A stretch of 6,756 nucleotides of DNA from an uncultured bacterium (GCA_903871715.1 CAIQHW010000485.1:1-6756); one strand, 5' to 3'. Counted from the first letter of the stretch, positions 1 through 4,786 are shown. Notes: a model not told the origin generated them from the letters alone. Numbers and translations are program-made.

Positions 1-1
1 G

Positions 2-319
2 AAATATTACATCATAGAAAATGAAGCATTCAAACAAGTTGATGAATCAACTTATGATACATGGAAAATTGCCAACAATGCAAATATCACTTTGCCCAAT
101 TACTCCAAAGTAATTGATAACAAAGAGTTTCAAATTGATTGCACATACAATGGAATGATTGATGAGCAAGAAGTAATTGCACCTTTCATTTTAACTTTGT
201 TTGAAGATAAAGACGGTGGAAATTGTGAAACAAACGATGAATATTTTGAAACATTAGAAGCAATGAAAAACAGAAGATTAGAATTGATTAGTCAAATTGA
301 AAATGGTGTACTAATCTAA
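2..319 (+). CDS. Unknown protein, 5'-truncated by the window edge
   Basis: The reading frame is open from base 2 to the TAA at 317-319, so 105 residues are visible and the true start lies outside the window. A TTG at position 92 could be read as a start, but the frame continues upstream without a stop and reads as ordinary protein (KYYIIENEAFKQVDE...), so I treat the gene as cut by the edge. The protein is acidic and soluble-looking, with no signal peptide, membrane segment or motif I recognise. It ends in a charged helical stretch (YFETLEAMKNRRLELISQIE). The next gene, a SRAP-type protein, starts 2 nt after the stop, so the two are probably co-transcribed and translationally coupled. I cannot assign a function. 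The spacing only suggests a shared context, possibly a mobile element or a DNA-repair setting. Confidence 0.7.
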   Translation, partial: KYYIIENEAFKQVDESTYDTWKIANNANITLPNYSKVIDNKEFQIDCTYNGMIDEQEVIAPFILTLFEDKDGGNCETNDEYFETLEAMKNRRLELISQIENGVLI

Positions 320-321
320 AC

Positions 322-933
322 ATGTGTTTTCATTCCAAACAGTCAAAAGATGCACAAACATTAGAACATCGTTTTAATGCACAGCTCACAATTAAAGAGG
401 GCTTTCAATCAAACCATTTCAATGGTTTTACTTATCCAAAAACACCAGTCATTGCAAATGCTGCACCCGATAAAATTCAATTGTTTAATTGGGGATTAAT
501 TCCAAATTGGGCAAAAGATAAAACAATTCAAGCCTACACACTCAATGCAAAAATCGAAACGATTTTAGAAAAACCATCATTCCGAAACAATGTAAAAAAC
601 AGGTGTTTAGTTATTGTGGATGGCTTTACCGAATGGCAATGGTTAGATGCAAAAGGAAAGAAAAAACAACCTTACTTAATTACTTTGCCAACTGATGAAG
701 CCTTTGCATTTGCTGGCATTTGGAGCGAATGGGTGGATAAAGAAACTGGTGAAATGATTACTACTTATTCCATCGTAACAACACAAGCAAATGAGTTGAT
801 GAGTGAAATTCACAACAACAAAAAACGAATGCCAATCATTCTTACACCACAAAATGAAAGAGAATGGTTGAATGGAAATTCCATCAATGATTTTATGAAA
901 TGCAATGTGGAACTAAAGGCAAAGCCAATTTAA
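322..933 (+). CDS. SRAP domain protein (YedK/HMCES-type abasic-site crosslinking protein)
   Basis: This 203-residue protein has the hallmarks of the SOS response-associated peptidase (SRAP) family. These proteins bind abasic sites in single-stranded DNA and form a thiazolidine crosslink through Cys2 after removal of Met1. Visible here: Cys2 directly after the start Met, which fixes the start; WGLIPNW at 57-63; NAKIET at 75-80 with the conserved Asn75; PSFR at 85-88; GFTEW at 101-105 with the conserved Glu104; and IHNNKKRMPIIL at 163-174 with the active-site His164. These positions nearly coincide with the E. coli YedK active site (Cys2, Asn75, Glu105, His160). The few extra residues between His164 and RMP look normal for Bacteroidota versions, from memory. 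The length is slightly below the usual 220-240 because the C-terminus is short. It follows the previous gene by 2 nt. No terminator with a T-run follows. The family assignment is firm; the physiological role here is inferred. Confidence 0.93.
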   Translation: MCFHSKQSKDAQTLEHRFNAQLTIKEGFQSNHFNGFTYPKTPVIANAAPDKIQLFNWGLIPNWAKDKTIQAYTLNAKIETILEKPSFRNNVKNRCLVIVDGFTEWQWLDAKGKKKQPYLITLPTDEAFAFAGIWSEWVDKETGEMITTYSIVTTQANELMSEIHNNKKRMPIILTPQNEREWLNGNSINDFMKCNVELKAKPI

Positions 934-1068
934 AATACATTCTCTTTCCCTTCATGCAGCCCAAAAGACAGAAGGGCTACAATCAGGGAAAATAGCCCAC
1001 CCTATCCAACGCTAAAAAAATGGAAGCCAACGCTATTGTGTTTTTGCCGCCATTTTCAACTGTCATTA

Positions 1069-1188
1069 TTTTTGTGTTGGGTGTGCCACCGCAATACAGC
1101 ACATTGCCTTTCGCTTTTTTTTGAAAAGTTTTTAATGGTAAAAATCAAAAGTCAAAGAGCTGTGCCAAGCATACACCCAAAACAAAAA
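1069..1188. repeat. Imperfect inverted repeat, 16-bp arms
   Basis: The arm at 1069-1084 (TTTTTGTGTTGGGTGT) pairs with 1173-1188 (ACACCCAAAACAAAAA), with one mismatch in 16 positions. The roughly 88 nt between the arms can pair loosely further in. A plus-strand open frame (1036-1257) crosses it but does not look coding. The arms contain GTTGGGT, which fits the integron-type core GTTRRRY, but the partner arm does not give a clean second core. Confidence 0.5.
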
Positions 1189-1251
1189 ACACTACACTCC
1201 AACCACCACCACCGTTTCGTTTATGCCAGTATGAAAAATTGGCGGAAGCAT

Positions 1252-1340
1252 ACTTAAACATAATGTTGCCTTATAGGCTAAAAATCTTTTGAAACACTGA
1301 TGAATAGTAGCTTTTTGCCTATAAGAACATTATGTTAAGT
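1252..1340 (+). repeat. Long bulged hairpin resembling an integron attC site
   Basis: The left arm 1252-1284 pairs with the right arm 1311-1340. Segments are ACTTAA (1252-1257) with TTAAGT (1335-1340), CATAATGTT (1259-1267) with AACATTATG (1326-1334), CTTATAGGC (1270-1278) with GCCTATAAG (1317-1325), and AAAAA (1280-1284) with TTTTT (1312-1316). All unpaired bases lie on the left arm (A1258, G1268-C1269, T1279). The right end reads GTTAAGT, an exact match to the attC core GTTRRRY. The left end reads ACTTAAAC, which is RYYYAAC with one extra A. The 89-bp span is within the usual attC range. No integron integrase is visible in the window, so the pairing is certain but the attC role is only a hypothesis. 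Confidence 0.5.
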
Positions 1341-1463
1341 AGCCAAAAACACAGCCAACGCTTAAACCATTTTTGCCAACGCACCCACCCGATGAAAATA
1401 CAGCCTTGCGCCCCTCCACCCTTTCAATGGTGCAGTAAAAAATAAAGCATGAAATCATTAAGG

Positions 1464-1678
1464 CTATATGCTTGCAGCAGCCTCATTCATGGCTTCTTCA
1501 TTACGTTTCAGGCTTCGTTTCACTTCAACACTTTCACTTCATTTCGTATCCATTCATTTCAGCAACTTCAGCATCGCACAGCAAAAGCAATACTTTCCTT
1601 TCAGTCAGTTTTGCATTTGCTTTTCATCAACGCTTCAATTTTAGTAGGCTTTATTTTTTCTGCTTTAGTAGCCCCAAA
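1464..1678 (-). pseudogene. Frame-broken remnant of a small charged protein
   Basis: Read on the minus strand, three adjoining segments in three frames give protein-like, charged sequence. From about 1678 down: GATKAEKIKPTKIEALMK (just after an in-frame TGA at 1679-1681, with no start codon). From about 1623 to 1537: KANAKLTERKVLLLLCDAEVAEMNGYEMK. From 1538 to the TAG at 1464-1466: SESVEVKRSLKRNEEAMNEAAASI. Joined, they give about 70 residues of plausible helical protein with a natural stop. Two frameshifts and the lost start imply a decayed gene. The overlapping plus-strand frames (1449-1706, 1472-1735) read as Phe/His/Ser-rich shadow translations. I do not recognise the family. The lost N-terminus abuts the palindrome at 1713-1878, which may have interrupted it. 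Confidence 0.4.
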
Positions 1679-1712
1679 TCAGCCCACAAAGGCAGTATGT
1701 TTTTGAGAAATT

Positions 1713-1878
1713 GCCCTTTTGAAAAATGGCGTTAAGCAAATGCCAAATGCGTGGGCATAAAAAGCAAAACTGTTTGAAGTCAGCCGCTGCAAACTTCATG
1801 TGTATTCCGAAAATATTTCGGCTGACAAGTTTTTTGCTTTGAGTAGAGCTGGCATTTGTAGCCATTTTTCAAACAGGC
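1713..1878. repeat. 166-bp multi-segment palindrome (MITE-like or structured element)
   Basis: Nested complementary segments run inward. TTTGAAAAATGGC (1718-1730) pairs with GCCATTTTTCAAA (1861-1873). CAAATGCCA (1737-1745) pairs with TGGCATTTG (1850-1858). AAAGCAAAA (1761-1769) pairs with TTTTGCTTT (1832-1840). GTCAGCCG (1779-1786) pairs with CGGCTGAC (1819-1826). An outer GCC/GGC (1713-1715/1876-1878) adds three more pairs, giving about 42 paired positions. An inner hairpin CCGAAA/TTTCGG (1807-1812/1816-1821) can form as an alternative. The 66-codon minus-strand frame at 1665-1865 is essentially a translation of this palindrome. I have a recollection of similar short hypothetical proteins recurring in Bacteroidota genomes, which would fit a multicopy element, but I cannot verify it. 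I see no clear target-site duplication. Confidence 0.6.
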
Positions 1879-1918
1879 TTGACCTTTTTGTTACTTTTTG
1901 CGTCAAGGCAAAAAGTAA
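1878..1918. repeat. Perfect 11-bp hairpin with a 6-nt loop and a nested CTTGAC/GTCAAG pair
   Basis: TTACTTTTTGC (1891-1901) pairs perfectly with GCAAAAAGTAA (1908-1918) across the loop GTCAAG (1902-1907). The loop is itself the reverse complement of CTTGAC at 1878-1883, so two mutually exclusive folds exist. It directly adjoins the 166-bp palindrome. It lacks a trailing T-run and has no gene just upstream to terminate, so I read it as a repeat element and not a terminator. Confidence 0.6.
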
Positions 1919-2046
1919 AATACAAAAGGCAATTTCTAATAAAATAAATCAGTAAAAAAAAGGACAAAAGGAAAGCAAAGATAGGGGCTACACAACCCAA
2001 CGCTATTGGGCTTTCAAGGTTGAAATGAATTTTAAAAAAAATCTTC

Positions 2047-2084
2047 CTTTGATTTTTTTAGTGGTGGCTTTCGCCAAATCAAAG
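2047..2084. repeat. Interrupted hairpin, 9-bp outer stem
   Basis: CTTTGATTT (2047-2055) pairs with AAATCAAAG (2076-2084), and inside it GGC (2066-2068) pairs with GCC (2073-2075). It lies in the pyrimidine-rich lead-in to the DUF6943-like gene, about 155 bp before the chosen start. It could be a leader structure or a further member of the repeat set in this region. Confidence 0.4.
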
Positions 2085-2239
2085 CAAAGCGTATTTGTTT
2101 TTAAAAACCTTGACAGCCCTGCCATCGCCCCTCAAAAATTGCTTTCTTTTCTCCTTTTTTTTCACCGTTTTTTTCCTCTTTTCTTTTAAAAAATAATGTG
2201 TGCGAAGCAGGGCGAAGCAAATTTTTAAATGCTTACACT

Positions 2240-2665
2240 ATGCAAAGTTTTATCGTTAAATGTTACAGTCCGAAAAATCAAATTCAACCACATTCTTTTT
2301 TCGTTTTGAACAAAGGCTTAAACAGCGGAAAGCCTTTAGAGCAGCCTTGCCCAAATAGTTTTGTCATCACCAGCCGCAATAAAGAAGAAATGGAATTTCT
2401 GTTTCAGTTGTGCAAGGGTTTGTGGCAAACAAAAGCCTTTCAAGTTTTTTTGGTGGGTTCGGTCATTCCATTTTTGCGGATGGATGATTTCAAAAACTAT
2501 TTGTTGGAAAAATCTAATCAGGCTTTAAATGATTTTGAAGCACATCAAAAAACGATAAAAACTTTGCGTTCACTCGATGATTTAGAAAAGCAATTCAAAC
2601 AAAATTTGTTGCTCATTGCTGATGCCAGGCGTAACATTTACCATCGCTACATCAAGCGGCTGTAA
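2240..2665 (+). CDS. DUF6943-like small protein
   Basis: This 141-residue protein of unknown function matches my memory of the DUF6943 family, found in Bacteroidota and often near conjugative or mobile DNA. The supporting pattern is the N-terminal MQSFIVKCYSP, then FFVLNKGLNSGKPLEQPCPNSFV around 19-41, LCKGLWQTKAFQVFLVGSVIPFLRMDDF around 56-83, and a long helical tail ending NLLLIADARRNIYHRYIKRL. The frame opens earlier at an ATG at 2198, but the extra 14 residues (MCEAGRSKFLNAYT) come from a short tandem repeat (GCGAAGCA at 2202 and 2212) and lie before the conserved start, so I choose 2240. There is no signal peptide or membrane segment. It stands alone on the plus strand, with a strong terminator right after the stop. 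No biochemical role can be given. Confidence 0.75.
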   Translation: MQSFIVKCYSPKNQIQPHSFFVLNKGLNSGKPLEQPCPNSFVITSRNKEEMEFLFQLCKGLWQTKAFQVFLVGSVIPFLRMDDFKNYLLEKSNQALNDFEAHQKTIKTLRSLDDLEKQFKQNLLLIADARRNIYHRYIKRL

Positions 2666-2668
2666 ATA

Positions 2669-2706
2669 AAAAAAGCCCAACTGGAATTTTCCAGAAGGGC
2701 TTTTTT
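2669..2706. terminator. Bidirectional intrinsic terminator
   Basis: AAAAAAGCCC (2669-2678) pairs with GGGCTTTTTT (2697-2706), and after a symmetric AA/AA interior loop CTGGAA (2681-2686) pairs with TTCCAG (2689-2694). T-runs exist on both strands. It begins 3 nt after the DUF6943-like stop and ends about 20 nt beyond the stop of the converging minus-strand gene, so it can serve both. Confidence 0.92.
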
Positions 2707-2726
2707 CTTTCAGCCTTTTTAGTGAA

Positions 2727-3476
2727 TTACACCACTTCAATAATTGCTAAACTATTGTAAGCACCATTTTTTAAAGTGTATTGAATACCATTTACTTCTT
2801 GGAAAAAATCAATCGCCAAGAAAAACAAACTGATACCTGTTCCAGTTGGAACAGCAGTAGGTGTAAGCGTTACAGCAGTTGAAGTGCCATCAATAGGCAC
2901 ATTCAAAAGGTTTGTAAATTCAACATCGGTAGTGTTTCCAGTAAAATCAATTTTTGCCCATGCACCTTTCAACGTCAAGTGTGTTGCACCACTTGGAAAA
3001 GCTACATCCACATTTGGAATCAATGATGCAATCGAAATCACACCAGTTGTGGTGTTCACTGCATAAGGTTTGTAAAGTGTGGCAGCCAACACCGAATTGA
3101 TGTTGAAATTAAAACCTTTCAAAGCAGCTTTGCCATCAGGTGTGGCAATGCCTAAGCCCACATTTCTTTGCCCACGTACCGAAGTAGTGTCATAGTTTTT
3201 GATAACAGTCATTACTTGTGTAACCCTTGATGTTGCTCGATTATCTGCCGAACTCATCATTAAAGTTCTCACAGCATCTCTTAAAAGTTTTCCAGCTTGT
3301 GCCGAAGAACCAAATTCACTGCCATTTTCACGAGTTCTTGCAAAGTTCGGGTCGTTTGCAATTTTCGATGCAGGGATGCTACTTTTTGATTTTACTAAAT
3401 GCCCATCTTGCGATTGATAAAATGTTAAATCGCCGATAGTTCCCGAAAGTTTGATGATACTTTTTTGTTGTGCCAT
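2727..3476 (-). CDS. Unknown 249-aa protein, conserved N-terminus and beta-rich C-terminus
   Basis: The N-terminus has a dense, family-like pattern: SIIKLSGTIGDLTFYQSQDGHLVK (6-29), then DPNFARTRENGSEFG (42-56) and AGKLLRDAVRTLM (61-73). The middle reads GLGIATPDGKAALKGFNFN (107-125). The C-terminal half is Thr/Val/Gly-rich, probably beta-sheet, ending FFQEVNGIQYTLKNGAYNSLAIIEVV. I believe similar proteins occur as hypotheticals in other Bacteroidota, but I cannot name a function or database family. No signal peptide, membrane helix or catalytic motif is visible. It lies 30 nt downstream of the thermonuclease-like lipoprotein gene on the same strand, so the two may share a transcript, and it ends at the bidirectional terminator. 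A structural or surface-assembled protein is possible from the composition, but that is a guess. Confidence 0.85.
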   Translation of the reverse strand: MAQQKSIIKLSGTIGDLTFYQSQDGHLVKSKSSIPASKIANDPNFARTRENGSEFGSSAQAGKLLRDAVRTLMMSSADNRATSRVTQVMTVIKNYDTTSVRGQRNVGLGIATPDGKAALKGFNFNINSVLAATLYKPYAVNTTTGVISIASLIPNVDVAFPSGATHLTLKGAWAKIDFTGNTTDVEFTNLLNVPIDGTSTAVTLTPTAVPTGTGISLFFLAIDFFQEVNGIQYTLKNGAYNSLAIIEVV

Positions 3477-3506
3477 TGTTTTAAAATTTATGTTGGTTAA
3501 AAAAAA

Positions 3507-4019
3507 TTAGTTTTTGCAAGCGTTGCAATGTTGCAATCTGTACGCTGTTTTATGATGCCTAAAAACCCACGGTGGGCAAACACCATTCACACCACAAGCC
3601 CATAAGCCTTTCTTGTTGGCAATGGCTTTTGTTTGGCAATTTTCAAGCATCGCTTCGCTGTTATATTGCTTGTAATGCCAAGCCCAACCATTGCTGATTA
3701 AAATGCTATCTACACGTTTATTATCAATCTTGATGAAAGTGATTTGTCTGTTGTATTGGTCTGTTCCAACACTATCAATTTGAACAGTTTTATTCAACAA
3801 CAAATTGCTAACTGAATCTTTTGAAGCCATGCCAAAGTTTTGTGTTTTTTCAGGCGCATCCGCATTGGCAAGTCTTGCAGTGATGATTTTACCATTCACT
3901 TGCAGCTTGTAAGTATCGCCATCAGTGATTTTTACCACTTTTGCAGTTGTTTGAGCAAATCCACAGGCGGTTAAAATGCTGAATAAAATTGTCCACTGAA
4001 TAAAATGTTTTAGTTTCAT
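3507..4019 (-). CDS. Thermonuclease (SNase-like) family lipoprotein
   Basis: This 170-residue protein carries an N-terminal signal with a lipobox (LTAC, Cys19), so it is probably a lipid-anchored envelope nuclease that cuts DNA or RNA outside the cytoplasm with Ca2+. The SNase fold signature is complete. DGD at 33-35 holds the metal-site acidic residues, Arg49 lies in ARLANADAPE, Asp54 and Glu57 lie in DAPE, and Arg91 lies in DQYNRQITFI. These correspond to the Asp21/Asp40, Arg35, Glu43 and Arg87 residues of staphylococcal nuclease. NGWAWHYKQYN (110-120) and NKKGLWA (135-141) complete the family pattern. The C-terminus adds a Cys-rich tail (Cys142, 148, 165, 168; PPWVFRH at 149-155) that could hold disulphides. 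The 249-aa gene follows 30 nt downstream on the same strand. A Bacteroidota-type promoter lies immediately before the start. Confidence 0.92.
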   Translation of the reverse strand: MKLKHFIQWTILFSILTACGFAQTTAKVVKITDGDTYKLQVNGKIITARLANADAPEKTQNFGMASKDSVSNLLLNKTVQIDSVGTDQYNRQITFIKIDNKRVDSILISNGWAWHYKQYNSEAMLENCQTKAIANKKGLWACGVNGVCPPWVFRHHKTAYRLQHCNACKN

Positions 4020-4023
4020 GATG

Positions 4024-4055
4024 CAAATGTAAAATCACTGCGAAGCCTTTCCAAA
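4024..4055 (-). promoter_or_regulatory. Bacteroidota-type promoter for the thermonuclease gene
   Basis: On the minus strand TTTG (4055-4052) is followed after 20 nt by TACATTTG (4031-4024), which fits the -33/-7 pattern TTTG-N19-21-TAnnTTTG. The -7 box ends only 4 nt before the ATG, so the transcript would start at or next to the start codon, making it leaderless or nearly so. A small hairpin (GCGG 4057-4060 / CCGC 4065-4068) lies just upstream. Confidence 0.5.
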
Positions 4056-4128
4056 TGCGGCTTTCCGCCTTTGCCGATTTCAACCAATTATGCCACAGAA
4101 GAAATATTATTCCATCAAAAAAAGGCAT

Positions 4129-4168
4129 TAATTTTGCAGTAGGAAATCAATATCAACTGTATAGTTGA
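4129..4168 (+). promoter_or_regulatory. Candidate promoter and 16-bp palindrome before the HTH-like gene
   Basis: TAATTTTG at 4129-4136 matches the -7 box TAnnTTTG; the expected -33 TTTG is not clear. About 17 nt further on, TCAACT (4153-4158) and AGTTGA (4163-4168) form a 16-bp palindrome just downstream of the likely transcription start, 36 nt before the ATG at 4205. That is a sensible place for an operator or a leader hairpin, perhaps bound by the encoded small protein. The link is inferred. Confidence 0.4.
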
Positions 4169-4204
4169 AGTATAGAAAAAGTATTAACCACCTATTTTAA
4201 AATC

Positions 4205-4393
4205 ATGAACAGAGTTTGCATTTATCCAAAAGACATTCAAACCATCACAGGCAAAAGTGAGCGATGGGGCAGGGATGTTATTCGTAAAATCAAAAAAGAA
4301 TTTAGTAAAGAATCACACCAGTTAGTAACCATTGAGGAGTTTTGTAACTACATGGGTTTTCAAAAATCTGATGTGGAAAAGATGATAGTTTAG
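4205..4393 (+). CDS. Small helix-turn-helix-like protein (62 aa)
   Basis: The protein is short, basic and almost wholly helical. MNRVCIYPKDIQTITGKSERWGRDVIRKIKKEF (1-33) reads like a winged-HTH/MerR- or excisionase-type unit, in which KDIQTITG would be the first helix and SERWGRDVIRKIKKEF the recognition helix. VTIEEFCNYMGF (41-52) is a second helical unit. The combination IYPKDIQTITGKS...RKIKKE followed by EEFC.Y.G recurs in small Bacteroidota proteins, as I recall them, often in accessory DNA. A DNA-binding role as regulator or excision factor is therefore plausible but not proven. A -7 box and a 16-bp palindrome lie upstream. The gene stands alone on the plus strand, and no integrase is visible nearby. 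Confidence 0.75.
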   Translation: MNRVCIYPKDIQTITGKSERWGRDVIRKIKKEFSKESHQLVTIEEFCNYMGFQKSDVEKMIV

Positions 4394-4408
4394 TATTCTG
4401 ATTCATTG

Positions 4409-4570
4409 TATCTTTGTTTAGAATTAAAGGTGTCCTAATCGGTTACCTTTGTTTTCATAAAGCTCTAAACACAATACAGAATGGGGTTTCAGGATATTGA
4501 TGTGTTCCCAGCGGGATCACTAAAGAAAACCTCAAACACTAACCAATTTGTGTTTGAGGTTTTTTGTTTT
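4409..4570 (+). ncRNA. Candidate small structured RNA
   Basis: TATCTTTG (4409-4416) matches the -7 box TAnnTTTG, and a strong terminator closes at 4563, giving a predicted transcript of about 145 nt. Potential hairpins are AAAGGT (4426-4431) with ACCTTT (4445-4450), CAATA (4472-4476) with TATTG (4495-4499), and GTG.TCCC (4502-4509) with GGGA.CAC (4513-4520) around the loop AGC. No good -33 box is seen. The 35-codon frame from the ATG at 4481 runs through the terminator and does not look coding. The block around TTCCCAGCGGGATCAC feels familiar from other Bacteroidota 3' ends, but I cannot name it. An attachment site for an integrated element is an alternative. Confidence 0.35.
4526..4565 (+). 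terminator. Strong intrinsic terminator
   Basis: AAAACCTCAAACAC (4526-4539) pairs perfectly over 14 bp with GTGTTTGAGGTTTT (4550-4563) around a 10-nt loop, followed by a T-run. The nearest upstream stop codon is 133 nt away, so it probably ends an untranslated transcript, not the HTH-like gene directly. Confidence 0.9.
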
Positions 4571-4594
4571 ATTCAGTCAAAAAAATAGTTCGCC

Positions 4595-4786
4595 ATGGAA
4601 GATTTAGTAAAAGCAATTGCCGAAAAAGCAGGTATCACTGAAGATCAAGCTAAGCAAGCATTAAACACCGTTATTGAGTATGCAAAAGAAAAAGTTCCGC
4701 CTGCATTTCAAGGCATGGTGGATGGTTTGTTGAAAGGTGAAAAACCAGGATTAGGAGGGATGTTGGGTGGTATGTTTGGAAAATAA
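4595..4786 (+). CDS. Small helical protein with Gly-rich tail (63 aa, DUF2267-like half)
   Basis: Residues 1-49 are amphipathic helix (MEDLVKAIAEKAGITEDQAKQALNTVIEYAKEKVPPAFQGMVDGLLKG). The pattern ITEDQAKQALNTVIEYAKEKVPP resembles the repeated helical unit of DUF2267-type proteins, although such proteins are usually longer. The tail LGGMLGGMFGK is Gly/Met-rich. No catalytic or membrane signature is visible and no function can be assigned. It follows the strong terminator and so needs its own promoter. TTTG at 4563-4566, a 19-nt spacer and TAGTTCGC at 4586-4593 give a weak candidate that would leave almost no 5' leader. It converges with rimM, with 5 nt between the two stop codons. Confidence 0.75.
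   Translation: MEDLVKAIAEKAGITEDQAKQALNTVIEYAKEKVPPAFQGMVDGLLKGEKPGLGGMLGGMFGK

Larger units (their letters stand above)
1006..2003 (+). repeat. Five dispersed direct copies of CCAACGC
   Basis: The 7-mer CCAACGC occurs at 1006-1012, 1027-1033, 1355-1361, 1376-1382 and 1997-2003, always in the same orientation and only within this gene-poor stretch as far as I could see. Two copies continue as CCAACGCTATTG (1027 and 1997). The last lies inside a small hairpin, CCCAA (1996-2000) pairing with TTGGG (2006-2010). A random 7-mer would be expected well under once in this length. Confidence 0.6.
934..2239. other. About 1.3 kb without a convincing intact gene, rich in inverted repeats
   Basis: Short open frames exist on both strands, but their translations are rich in Cys, His and Phe and overlap each other. 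Several are explained by palindromes, so I call none of them. Instead the stretch holds a series of inverted repeats (1069-1188, 1252-1340, 1713-1878, 1891-1918, 2047-2084), five direct copies of CCAACGC, and a frame-broken coding remnant on the minus strand (1464-1678). Weak alternative hairpins also lie just after the SRAP gene: AGCCC at 958-962 can pair with GGGCT at 974-978, or GGGCTA at 974-979 with TAGCCC at 993-998. From about 2100 to 2190 the sequence is strongly pyrimidine-rich. The whole resembles the repeat-laden, recombination-derived spacers seen in Bacteroidota accessory DNA. Confidence 0.75.

Noticed and set aside
1004..1082. Second possible attC site, ATCCAAC (1004-1010) with GTTGGGT (1076-1082)
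   Set aside because: The ends fit RYYYAAC/GTTRRRY, but the interior pairs poorly and the right core is already used by a better inverted repeat at 1069-1188.
1036..1257. 73-codon plus-strand frame (MCFCRHFQLSLF...)
   Set aside because: Cys/His/Phe-rich translation with no family pattern. It crosses the inverted repeat at 1069-1188 and runs into the attC-like hairpin.
1449..1735. Two overlapping plus-strand frames of 85 and 87 codons
   Set aside because: They overlap in different frames, are rich in Phe, His and Ser, and look like the antisense of a decayed minus-strand gene.
1665..1865. 66-codon minus-strand frame
   Set aside because: Mostly a translation of the 166-bp palindrome, so the open frame is better explained as a repeat element.
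2198..2239. Upstream ATG of the DUF6943-like gene
   Set aside because: The added 14 residues come from a short tandem repeat and precede the family-like start MQSFIVK; 2240 is preferred.
934..2239. CRISPR array or tRNA cluster in the repeat-rich spacer
   Set aside because: Repeats are short, unevenly spaced and palindromic in different sequences. There are no regular direct repeats with unique spacers and no cloverleaf or T-loop pattern.
2884..3439. Three plus-strand frames across the 249-aa gene
   Set aside because: Shadows of a longer minus-strand gene with clear protein character.
3922..4128. 68-codon minus-strand frame over the start of the thermonuclease gene
   Set aside because: It overlaps the signal peptide region in another frame and shows no protein-like pattern.
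4481..4588. 35-codon plus-strand frame inside the candidate small RNA (MGFQDIDVFPAGS...)
   Set aside because: It reads straight through the terminator stem and T-run, so translation is improbable.
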